NCBI RefSeq assembly: GCF_900107405.1
Contig: NZ_FNPV01000003.1
Span: 103,580-167,579 of the forward strand
From: Tindallia californiensis
GTDB lineage: Bacteria > Bacillota > Clostridia > Peptostreptococcales > Tindalliaceae
Reading direction: 5' to 3'
DNA: 64,000 nt
The position numbers and the translations under genes were made by a program. The notes beneath the pieces are model-generated. The model was not told where the DNA came from, made no database searches, and saw only the letters and a program-made list of their open reading frames with translations. This document shows positions 1-8,578 of this stretch, one piece after another (the first letter of the stretch is position 1; the number at the start of each line of letters is the position of its first letter).

Positions 1-64
1 AACTACTCAACTACTCAACTACTCAACTACTCAACTACTCAACTACTCAACTACTCAACTACTT
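1..64. repeat. 8-bp tandem repeat (AACTACTC)n
   Basis: Seven perfect copies of AACTACTC, followed by a last copy with one change (AACTACTT), begin at the window edge. The array may therefore extend further left. On the minus strand the unit reads GAGTAGTT. It lies in a non-coding stretch downstream of groEL. It resembles other low-complexity intergenic tracts in this window, for example around 24000 and 34600. No function can be assigned. Array length may vary between strains through replication slippage. Confidence 0.95.
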
Positions 65-174
65 TGGAAATCCACTTCTTCCAAACTTTTCTTTCACACT
101 TCCAAACTCAGTACCTGCATAACCAATGCGTCTGCGAGAGGATTCAAGGAAGGAGTAGCTCTCCTTGTAGTATC

Positions 175-203
175 ATTATAGCAAAAGAGTGAATGTTTTG
201 CAA
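175..203 (-). promoter_or_regulatory. SigA-type promoter reading out of the left edge
   Basis: On the minus strand TTGCAA (198-203), a 17-bp spacer and TATAAT (175-180) make a near-consensus SigA promoter just past the groEL terminator. The predicted transcript starts near 168. It meets a small hairpin (AAGGAG/CTCCTT, about 149-165), then a 36-codon open frame without an obvious start codon, then the 8-bp repeat. The gene it serves is outside the window or has decayed. The promoter match is clear; what it drives is unknown. Confidence 0.6.
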
Positions 204-227
204 GTTAAAAAATAATATTTTTTTGAT

Positions 228-255
228 AAAAGGACAGTCATTTTCATGACTGCCC
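228..255 (-). terminator. Terminator of groESL
   Basis: GGACAGTCAT (232-241) and ATGACTGCCC (246-255) form a 9-10 bp stem with a TTTC loop. On the minus strand the stem is followed by a T-rich run. It sits 30 bp past the groEL stop codon, as expected for an intrinsic terminator. Confidence 0.85.
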
Positions 256-284
256 TATCACTTGCTATTCCTTTTACAGGAGGA

Positions 285-1931
<1,647 letters not shown>

Positions 1932-1974
1932 TTAATACCCTCCTTGATGATTTTAATATCTCGATATGATCAAT

Positions 1975-2259
1975 TTACTCAACAATCGCTAATACTTCAC
2001 TTTGTCTTAAAATAGTAACTTCTTCACCGTCAAGTTTCACTTCTGTTCCGGAGTACTTTGAAAAAATAACTTTGTCACCTTTTTTTAATTCCATTTTCAC
2101 TTCTTTACCTTCTACCATGCCACCTGGTCCTACTGCCATTACTTCTGCCATTTGTGGCTGCTCTTTAGCACTTCCCGGTAAAACGATACCGCTTTTTGTT
2201 TTTTCTTCTGCCTCTAGTTTCTTAATAACAACTCGATCTCCTAATGGTTTAATTTCCAT
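1975..2259 (-). CDS. groS: Co-chaperonin GroES (Hsp10)
   Basis: This 94-aa protein has the standard GroES length. It forms the heptameric lid of the GroEL chamber. The start [14 protein letters not shown] and the mobile-loop region [16 protein letters not shown] are diagnostic. It is the first gene of the groES-groEL operon, transcribed leftward from a SigA promoter whose start region contains a perfect CIRCE inverted repeat. The start codon is preceded by a purine-rich ribosome binding site (AGGAGG type). Confidence 0.99.
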   Translation of the reverse strand: MEIKPLGDRVVIKKLEAEEKTKSGIVLPGSAKEQPQMAEVMAVGPGGMVEGKEVKMELKKGDKVIFSKYSGTEVKLDGEEVTILRQSEVLAIVE

Positions 2260-2311
2260 ACCTGATACTTCCTCCTTTTCCTATTTCAAGATAATTATTG
2301 ACATTGTATTG

Positions 2312-2338
2312 TTAGCACTCACCGTCATCGAGTGCTAA
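2312..2338 (-). promoter_or_regulatory. CIRCE operator (HrcA site)
   Basis: TTAGCACTC, nine bases, then GAGTGCTAA is a perfect match to the CIRCE element bound by the heat-shock repressor HrcA. It lies just downstream of the groES promoter -10 box. Binding would block transcription, so groESL should be induced by heat. No hrcA gene is in this window. Confidence 0.98.
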
Positions 2339-2347
2339 CACACTACT

Positions 2348-2376
2348 ATCATATAGAAAACCGAATAAGGATGCAA
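2348..2376 (-). promoter_or_regulatory. SigA promoter of groESL
   Basis: On the minus strand TTGCAT (2371-2376), a 17-bp spacer and TATGAT (2348-2353) form a good vegetative promoter. The CIRCE element begins about 9 bp downstream of the -10 box. Confidence 0.85.
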
Positions 2377-2484
2377 GGTTATTTTTTGGCAAATACTAAT
2401 TATTTTTCCTCTTTTTTCTAAAATAAATTCATATAACTTTGTTTTACTTCATTTTTCTTCCATTTCCTTTCTTTTTGTTTAGAT

Positions 2485-2520
2485 AACCAAAAAACTCCTT
2501 GTCTCTTATCGACAAGGAGT
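2485..2520 (-). terminator. Terminator of the DUF554 gene
   Basis: ACTCCTTGTC (2494-2503) and GACAAGGAGT (2511-2520) form a perfect 10-bp stem with a 7-nt loop. On the minus strand a TTTTTGG tract follows. It is just past the stop codon of the DUF554 gene at 2542. Confidence 0.9.
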
Positions 2521-2541
2521 CTGGAACCAAAAGGGCCTTTC

Positions 2542-3258
2542 CTATAAAAAAACTTCTATTATTTGTAGAAAATATTGGGCAGCAGGTTGCACCAACGGAT
2601 AAAAAACAGGGATAAAGACGGCTGGAAGCAGATTACCTACAGGTACTTTTTTAATTTCTAAAATATTCATCGAAATTCCGATGATAAGCAAACCGCCTAC
2701 CGCCGACATTTCTATGACAACCGCCTCGGTCAGCAAATCTGCCAGACTCCCAGCGGCGATAGTAATTAAGCCTTGGTAAATAAACACACTCACAGATGAA
2801 AGCAATACTCCTAGCCCCAGGGTTGATGCAAAAATCACAGAAGATACTCCATCTAACAGAGATTTTGCATATAGGGTCTCGTGATTTCCTGTCATCCCAC
2901 TTTCAAGAGCTCCGACAATAGCCATTGCTCCTACACAATAAATCAAGCTAGTCGTCACAAACCCTTTTGCCACTAAGCCTTCTCCTTTTCCCACTCTTTT
3001 TTCCATCCATCGCCCCAGCACCTCTAGTTTCTCCTCAATTTCTAAGGCTTCCCCCATAATACCACCAAAGACAATGGAAAAAATGACTACCAGCATGTTT
3101 TCTGTTTTCAGCGCTCCTGATACACCGATCACAAAAACAGATAAGCCCAGCCCCTGCATCACAGTTTGCTTAAATCTTTCAGAAATGCCTTTTCGTAATA
3201 ACAATCCTACGGTGCCGCCAATAAGAATAGCCACACTATTGATAATGGTGCCCAACAT
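2542..3258 (-). CDS. DUF554 family membrane protein (YqgA/YdfK-like)
   Basis: This 238-aa protein is strongly hydrophobic, with about six to seven predicted membrane segments. Its N-terminus (MLGTIINSVAILIGGTVGLLL) is typical of the DUF554 family, called YdfK in Bacillus and YqgA in E. coli. The family has no proven biochemical function; some authors suggest a transport role. It stands alone between groESL and the ypeB-like gene, both on the same strand, and has its own hairpin terminator. Family assignment is confident, function is not. Confidence 0.85.
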   Translation of the reverse strand: MLGTIINSVAILIGGTVGLLLRKGISERFKQTVMQGLGLSVFVIGVSGALKTENMLVVIFSIVFGGIMGEALEIEEKLEVLGRWMEKRVGKGEGLVAKGFVTTSLIYCVGAMAIVGALESGMTGNHETLYAKSLLDGVSSVIFASTLGLGVLLSSVSVFIYQGLITIAAGSLADLLTEAVVIEMSAVGGLLIIGISMNILEIKKVPVGNLLPAVFIPVFYPLVQPAAQYFLQIIEVFL

Positions 3259-3329
3259 TAGGCATCTTCCCTTCTCTTTTCTGGTACCAGGTAATCATGT
3301 CAGGTAATCATGTGTTGTTTTAGGTTTTG

Positions 3330-4622
3330 CTATAAAAGCATCGGATCGTAGATATGAATAGACTCATGGATCAAGTTTCCATTCATTACGTCAAAGTACA
3401 CCATGGTTCGTTGACCACCTTTTGTCACCCGAAAACTATGCACTAATTTTGGGGCGTAGTGGGTATCAAAAGACCTTACAACACTTAAACCGTTATATGT
3501 CATCATCCCAAGCTCACTTGTCCACTGCTTTCTAATGTCCTGTCGCGTGATAACCACCGGTGTGGTTGGCACTTGGGTACGGCAGTAGCCATTTTGTAAT
3601 TGTAGTAACCGACCATCCACAGCCGACACCTGAACACGATAGGCATCACTGATAATCTCAATGTCATCCCTTAATGGAGCAAATAAGAAGGCATAAAAAG
3701 GTTCTTCTGTCGTTCCATTAACCGGTTGAAAGTAAACTTCTTTACTAAACTCGCCTTCATAGTCTATATAGCGAAGGGCTGTTTCCATTGCTTCTTCCAT
3801 CGTAAGGTGAACCTCTCCCGGCGAAGGCATTAATGTCTGAAATCCTCTGATGCGTCCATTTTGAGCATCAATTTCAATTCTACTTTCCTTTCCATTCTCT
3901 TGTCGCAAAATCATTCTATAAGCATGAATTCCATTCCGAATGAAGACCGTTTCCTGTTCCGGAACAATTTCAACAGGTTCCAGAAAAGCCATAGCATCCC
4001 ATGCTATTTCAACAGCTTCTTCTATCTCCATATATTCCGGATGGTAGTTCGGGGTAGCGCTATGGCGATAAAGAACCGCTATTTCCTGTATTTGCTCCGA
4101 AATCTGCCCAAGTCCTCCATCCGATCGGCTCGGATCCACCAACTTGTCCAGCCGTCCTTCGATGTTATGGTAAATCATTAGAAAACGCTGTAATTGATCC
4201 TGCATTTTTTCCAACATTTCCCTGTCGTAGTAACTAAGCTGTTCCTTCTGATTTTGATATTGGCGGTCTAAATGATTCATGATGACATTTCGTAAAGCCT
4301 CTATTCCTTCAAGCCCTTCCTGAAGGCGCTTATTCGGTTGATCCTCTCTTTCATTCAGCATCACCCATTGCTGGAAGGCAGAAGCTAGTTCTTCCAGTCC
4401 CCACTGTAGCCTCATTAATGATTCCGGCGATTCGCTTTCTAACAGTAAATCCATCTGTCTGATGCTATGCCTGGTGATCCGTTCAATATTTTCAGATGTC
4501 ATCTGGCGGACAACTTCTAAATGATGTTCTTGTTTTTGTACTTCCCGGTATAAGAATCCATTTATTAAAAAACTGATAAACAGCACCGACGCAATAATGG
4601 CTGTCAGTTTATTTGCTTTCAA
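3330..4622 (-). CDS. ypeB: Spore germination protein YpeB-like (PepSY domains)
   Basis: This 430-aa protein has an N-terminal membrane anchor (about residues 7-26), a Glu/Gln-rich helical middle, and a C-terminal half with PepSY-like repeats. The order matches YpeB, which in Bacillus stabilises the cortex-lytic enzyme SleB in the spore inner membrane. PepSY features include VHLTMEEAMETALRYID and a terminal VYFDVMNGNLIHES. It supports the view that the host forms endospores. Oddly, no sleB is adjacent: the neighbours are a DUF554 gene and a divergent hydantoinase-like gene. The YpeB family call is good; a partner elsewhere in the genome is inferred. Confidence 0.8.
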   Translation of the reverse strand: MKANKLTAIIASVLFISFLINGFLYREVQKQEHHLEVVRQMTSENIERITRHSIRQMDLLLESESPESLMRLQWGLEELASAFQQWVMLNEREDQPNKRLQEGLEGIEALRNVIMNHLDRQYQNQKEQLSYYDREMLEKMQDQLQRFLMIYHNIEGRLDKLVDPSRSDGGLGQISEQIQEIAVLYRHSATPNYHPEYMEIEEAVEIAWDAMAFLEPVEIVPEQETVFIRNGIHAYRMILRQENGKESRIEIDAQNGRIRGFQTLMPSPGEVHLTMEEAMETALRYIDYEGEFSKEVYFQPVNGTTEEPFYAFLFAPLRDDIEIISDAYRVQVSAVDGRLLQLQNGYCRTQVPTTPVVITRQDIRKQWTSELGMMTYNGLSVVRSFDTHYAPKLVHSFRVTKGGQRTMVYFDVMNGNLIHESIHIYDPMLL

Positions 4623-4734
4623 AAACCTTCCCCTCCTTTTGCCTGCATTTCTATTATATGAAAAATACGATTCCCTGACAACTTAATTTTTCAAGCCACA
4701 ACTCTATCTGTTTAAGACACTTTTTGAAAGTGTA

Positions 4735-4743
4735 TGATATAAT
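4735..4743 (+). promoter_or_regulatory. Probable extended -10 promoter of the hydantoinase gene
   Basis: TGATATAAT contains a consensus -10 box (4738-4743) preceded by TG one base away, an extended -10 form. No good -35 box is visible. It lies about 50 bp upstream of the hydA-like start, which has the ribosome binding site AAGGAGG. Confidence 0.5.
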
Positions 4744-4795
4744 ATGTAAAACCAATTTTTATCAAACTTTATAAAACACTAAGGAGGTTCTTCTG

Positions 4796-6163
4796 ATGGA
4801 TTTAATCATCAAGAACGGAACAATTGTGACCGCTAAAGACACTTATGCAGCCGACGTGGGCATAAAGGATGGCAAGGTAGTTTTAATCGGCAAGGTTCTC
4901 AGACACTCAGATGCAGAAATCGTCGATGCGTCCGGAAAACTGATTCTCCCTGGCGCCATTGATAGTAATACGCATCTTGGAATGCCGTTAAATAATATTC
5001 AGGCTGCTGATGACTGTGCATCCGGTACTTGTGCAGCTGCCTGCGGTGGAACAACCACCATTTTTGACTATGTTATTCAACAACCGGGAGAAAGCATGAT
5101 GGAAACCATTCGCAAAAGAAATGACCTTTTCGAAAAAGGGTCTTATATTGATTATTCCTTTAATGTTTCTCTTACCAATGTCACCCCTGAAATACTGAAA
5201 GAATTTAAAGAAGCTGTGGATTTTGGAGTCAATCAATTCAAAATTTTTATGATTTACAGCAAGGAGCATCTTATGACAGATGACGGCACTTTTGTCAAAG
5301 CCATGATCCTAGCCAAGGAGTTAGGTGCTCGGATGGCGGTACATGCTGAAAACCCTTATATTATTAATATGCATACGGAGGAATTTTTAGCCGAAGGAAA
5401 AGGGCATCCATGGTACCATTACCAAAGTCGTCAGGAATACGTTGAAACAGAAGCTGTGAAACGTGCTGTTTACTGGGCTACTTCCTTCAACACACCTTTA
5501 TATATCCCACATTTAGCTTGCAAAGAAGGTTTAGACGAAATATCAAGAGCACGCAATGAAGGTTATGATATTCTGGCAGAAACATGCCCACATTATCTCT
5601 ACTTCACCAATGAAGTTTATAAATATGAAGGGGCTCAAAACTATGTTTGTTCGCCACCTATTAAAGGACCAGAAAGTCAGGATGCTTTATGGGACGGCAT
5701 TAAACGTGGGGATATTTCAATTGTTGCTACGGACCATAGCCCTTTCCAGTCCCATGAAAAGGCGGCCGGCTTAGAAGATTATACAAAAATTCCTAATGGC
5801 GTTATGGGAATCGAAAATATGTATCCTTATATGCTTAGTGAAGCGAATAAAGGTAGACTATCTTTCAACAAAGTAGTGGAAGTGTGTTCCAGTAACCCAG
5901 CGCATCTTTTTGGCTGTGCACCTCAAAAGGGCACGATTGCCATCGGCAGCGATGCCGATCTGGTCGTTTATGACCCAGAAAAAACCTTTGTAGTAAAACC
6001 CGAAAAAATGCATTCTAATGTCGATCACACTATTTGGGACGGTGTTGAATTTTCCGGGTATCCTATCAAGACATTCTCTCGCGGAAAATTAATTTACGAT
6101 AACGAAAAATTTGTGGGCGAAAAAGGTTGGGGACAGTTTCTAAAGCGAAATCCACTTTATTAA
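4796..6163 (+). CDS. Dihydropyrimidinase/D-hydantoinase-like amidohydrolase
   Basis: This 455-aa protein aligns end to end with dihydropyrimidinases and hydantoinases, zinc enzymes that open cyclic diamides such as dihydrouracil. Conserved residues include the carbamylatable Lys (K149 in QFKIFMIY), metal ligands H183 (VHAEN) and H239 (YIPHLACKE), Asp D313 (ATDHSPF), and the substrate-site Tyr of FMIY. The first metal motif, normally D-x-H-T-H-L, reads DSNTHL: the first His is Asn at residue 58. Either metal binding is altered or the activity has changed. It starts at ATG after AAGGAGG. A small Cys protein gene follows 33 bp later. The substrate is unknown. Confidence 0.85.
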   Translation: MDLIIKNGTIVTAKDTYAADVGIKDGKVVLIGKVLRHSDAEIVDASGKLILPGAIDSNTHLGMPLNNIQAADDCASGTCAAACGGTTTIFDYVIQQPGESMMETIRKRNDLFEKGSYIDYSFNVSLTNVTPEILKEFKEAVDFGVNQFKIFMIYSKEHLMTDDGTFVKAMILAKELGARMAVHAENPYIINMHTEEFLAEGKGHPWYHYQSRQEYVETEAVKRAVYWATSFNTPLYIPHLACKEGLDEISRARNEGYDILAETCPHYLYFTNEVYKYEGAQNYVCSPPIKGPESQDALWDGIKRGDISIVATDHSPFQSHEKAAGLEDYTKIPNGVMGIENMYPYMLSEANKGRLSFNKVVEVCSSNPAHLFGCAPQKGTIAIGSDADLVVYDPEKTFVVKPEKMHSNVDHTIWDGVEFSGYPIKTFSRGKLIYDNEKFVGEKGWGQFLKRNPLY

Positions 6164-6196
6164 AAAACATTTGTTCAGCATTTATGGAGGTTTCCT

Positions 6197-6379
6197 ATGA
6201 AAAGGGTTAATTGTCTTAATTGTCGCTACTTTAAGATCACATGGAATCCTAAACATCCCAGAGCTTGCACTTTCTTTGGGTTCAAAACTTCCAAGCTGCC
6301 TTCTCAGCTAGTATTTGAATCTACAGGCGAAGCCTGTCAGCAGTTTAAGCAACGGCGTAAAAAAACGAATCATGATTGA
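6197..6379 (+). CDS. Small conserved four-Cys protein
   Basis: This 60-aa protein contains NCLNCRYF near the start, then RACTFFGFKT and GEACQQF. The four cysteines (CxxC...C...C) suggest a metal-binding knuckle. I recognise the pattern from short, uncharacterised clostridial proteins but know no function. A ribosome binding site (TGGAGG) lies 7 bp upstream of the ATG. It sits directly behind the hydantoinase-like gene, probably in one transcript. Its 3' end overlaps the convergent P-loop gene by 10 bp, with no terminator visible between them. Confidence 0.7.
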   Translation: MKRVNCLNCRYFKITWNPKHPRACTFFGFKTSKLPSQLVFESTGEACQQFKQRRKKTNHD

Positions 6380-7182
6380 AATTTTCGCACATGAATCATC
6401 ACCTGATCTATATGCAGCGAAGTCATGCCTTCTACTTCATCGATAATACTTTGTTGGAGTTTTTGTAAGGTTTTAGGAATGGAGACTCCATAAACAACCC
6501 TAACCTCCAATTGAATTTCCAGCCCCGTGGCCGAATTTTGAACAAAGGTTCTACCTACGGGCTGTACTTCCGAAAACTGGTTGAAACTATAATGCACCAA
6601 ACTTCGGATCACTCCGTCGGATATTGTATAATTCCCCTTATAGCTGAAGGTAGGTCGTACAACTGACTTGTAATGCTCCGGTGATCCGCTCTCTTTTCCA
6701 AGACTCCGGAGAGCCTTAATAGGATTAAGGAAGTATCCTGAAAAATCTTTCTTTAATTGCAGGGCAGGAACGGGAATGACATGCTTCCCTTCCTGCCTTC
6801 TTATCTTTTTTGCAAGTTCTATCTCTTCACGGCTTACTAAATCCTCTAACCATAGGACAGTCTCCGGTTCACCAAGAGATAGATGCTCGCTGATAATATC
6901 CACCATTTTCCGAGAAGTGCCCAACACCATAATCGATTCAGGCTTTTCTTTTTCCAGGGTTTCTATTACTTTCTGCCGATGCTGCCGATCCATAAACAAA
7001 GCTCTCCTAACAGCCCCCAATCGTGATGCTTCTCGCTTTGCTGATTTTCCTGCTAGAATTTTATTTTCTCTGATGAGCAGCCCATCATCAATAAGATATC
7101 GAATATCCCGTTGACTTGCCAGACTCATTGCTTGATAGCTTTTACCAGTCCCACTGCTTCCAATTAAAAAAATCACTTTCAT
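6370..7182 (-). CDS. P-loop NTPase fused to an Asp23/Gls24-like domain
   Basis: This 270-aa protein begins with a nucleotide-binding domain: Walker A GSSGTGKS at residues 8-15, then RYLIDDGLLI and VLGTS. After about residue 170 it changes to a segment resembling the Asp23/Gls24 (alkaline-shock, YloU/AmaP) family: GNYTISDGVIRSLVHYS, then a beta-rich stretch LEIQLEVRVVYGVSIPKTLQKLQQSI. The role is unknown; the fold suggests an ATP- or GTP-dependent factor tied to envelope or stress functions. Its 5' end lies 26 bp from the marR stop codon, so the two may be co-transcribed. The domain reading is by eye. Confidence 0.65.
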   Translation of the reverse strand: MKVIFLIGSSGTGKSYQAMSLASQRDIRYLIDDGLLIRENKILAGKSAKREASRLGAVRRALFMDRQHRQKVIETLEKEKPESIMVLGTSRKMVDIISEHLSLGEPETVLWLEDLVSREEIELAKKIRRQEGKHVIPVPALQLKKDFSGYFLNPIKALRSLGKESGSPEHYKSVVRPTFSYKGNYTISDGVIRSLVHYSFNQFSEVQPVGRTFVQNSATGLEIQLEVRVVYGVSIPKTLQKLQQSIIDEVEGMTSLHIDQVMIHVRKFQS

Positions 7183-7208
7183 TAGACAACCTCCGAGTTT
7201 TTAATGAT

Positions 7209-7655
7209 CTATTGTCCTTTTTGTTTTTCACGATATTTCATATCCACCTTAACTAAAAATTTAAGAATTGCTTTTTCTTCATTGAAGGTAAATTCATCTA
7301 ACAATTCAAAGAGCTCCCTTTGCTCCTGTTTTCGATATTCCAGCAATAAGGCTTCTCCTTGTTCTGTTAAAACCAGTTCTTTGATTCGTTTATCCTCATC
7401 AGAATCTGCTTTGTAAATCATTTTTCGCTCAGTCAAACGCTTTACAGCAGACGTGATATCGTTCCGTTTCAGTCCAGTTTCGGTTATGAGCTTTTGAATA
7501 CTGCTCCCTTTTCCTTTGCCCATATAACTCATTAACATCAAGTCCAGTATTTGCAAAGATTTTTTTCCAGAAAAGTTTCTTTTTTTATCTTCTATGATTA
7601 ATGCATGTAGCAGCTTTTCTATATACTCATAAATTTGAACATAATAATTTCTCAT
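7209..7655 (-). CDS. MarR family transcriptional regulator
   Basis: This 148-aa winged-helix regulator has helix-turn-helix residues KLITETGLKRNDITSAVKRLTERKMI and the wing KADSDEDKRIKELVLTEQGE, typical of MarR. The frame extends 27 codons further upstream to a GTG. I chose the internal ATG because it has a better ribosome binding site (AGGGG) and gives the normal MarR length. It is followed at once by the P-loop/Asp23-like gene, a possible target. The ligand is unknown. Confidence 0.85.
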   Translation of the reverse strand: MRNYYVQIYEYIEKLLHALIIEDKKRNFSGKKSLQILDLMLMSYMGKGKGSSIQKLITETGLKRNDITSAVKRLTERKMIYKADSDEDKRIKELVLTEQGEALLLEYRKQEQRELFELLDEFTFNEEKAILKFLVKVDMKYREKQKGQ

Positions 7656-7734
7656 CACGATACCCCTGACCCTCTGTATGATTTTCATCATATTATACCA
7701 CGAATGAAGGTCTGCGAGAAATTTCTTTAAGCAC

Positions 7735-7768
7735 ACTAAAAAGCTCGAATATACAGAGATATTCGAGC
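7735..7768 (-). terminator. Terminator of rex
   Basis: GCTCGAATA (7743-7751) and TATTCGAGC (7760-7768) form a 9-bp perfect stem followed on the minus strand by TTTTT. It ends the rex transcript before the marR gene. Confidence 0.85.
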
Positions 7769-7784
7769 AAGAACATAATGGAGA

Positions 7785-8438
7785 TTAAGGATTTTGTTGT
7801 TCATCTCTTTGCATTTTCAGCAAATATGAAATAACAAACAGACTATCGCTTAAATGAACATTCTCCTGAACAATGTTTTCCGGAAGAATAATATCCACCG
7901 GCGCAAAGTTCCATACCGCCTTGACAGGCAACTTAACCAACTGATCAGCTACATCTTGTGCATTTTCAGAGTTTGTACAGATAACACCAATGTCTACGCT
8001 TTTGTTTTTTGCAAATTCTTCTAGCTCATCAATGTCCAGCACCGGAACGTCTCGGATTTTCAATCCAATAAGTCTTGGATTTTTTTCAAACAGCGCCAAC
8101 ACATGAAACCCCTTTTTTTCAAAGTTCGAGTAATTAGCGATTGCCTGTCCTAAGTTTCCAGCTCCAACAATGACGGTGTTATAGTGTTCTGTCAAGCCTA
8201 AAATTCGGCTGATTTCCGTGTAAAGTTCTGATACATCGTACCCATAACCCTGTTGCCCGAACCCACCAAAACAATTTAAGTCCTGACGAATTTGAGAAGC
8301 TGTAAACCCAATCATTCCGCTGAGCTCTTTAGACGATATCCTTGTCACATCTTTTTCCATTAATTCTTTCAGCCGTCTATGATACTTTGGAAGTCTTCTG
8401 ATAACGGCCATTGACACATCTTTGTGATCTTTTTTCAA
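7785..8438 (-). CDS. rex: Redox-sensing transcriptional repressor Rex
   Basis: Rex represses fermentation and respiration genes when the NADH/NAD ratio is low. It has an N-terminal winged helix (MAVIRRLPKYHRRLKEL, then SSKELSGMIGFTASQIRQDL) and a Rossmann domain with GAGNLGQAIANY. The open frame reaches an ATG at 8477, but that codon falls about where transcription should start, 7 bp past a TATAAT, and has no ribosome binding site. A TTG at 8438 with GAGGTG 6 bp upstream fits better and gives 217 aa, the usual Rex length. The order rex, ABC-F, tsaD recalls the Bacillus ydi region. Confidence 0.95.
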   Translation of the reverse strand: MKKDHKDVSMAVIRRLPKYHRRLKELMEKDVTRISSKELSGMIGFTASQIRQDLNCFGGFGQQGYGYDVSELYTEISRILGLTEHYNTVIVGAGNLGQAIANYSNFEKKGFHVLALFEKNPRLIGLKIRDVPVLDIDELEEFAKNKSVDIGVICTNSENAQDVADQLVKLPVKAVWNFAPVDIILPENIVQENVHLSDSLFVISYLLKMQRDEQQNP

Positions 8439-8578
8439 CTTTTTCACCTCTTTATCTCGGGATGACAGGATGTTCATAGTCTATTATAATATAAATGGAG
8501 TCATAAAAAAACGTTTTTTTTTTAACAAATCAAAAATTCTGCCAATACTAACTTTTATCCATCAAAAAGGAGCAAAAA

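Noticed and set aside
1-64. Possible CRISPR array from the regular repeats
   Set aside because: The 8-bp units are directly joined with no spacers, far too short for CRISPR repeats.
8505-8530. Rex operator upstream of rex
   Set aside because: Only one half site (TTGTTAA) is visible; the second half is replaced by an A-tract, so no palindrome of the normal type is present.
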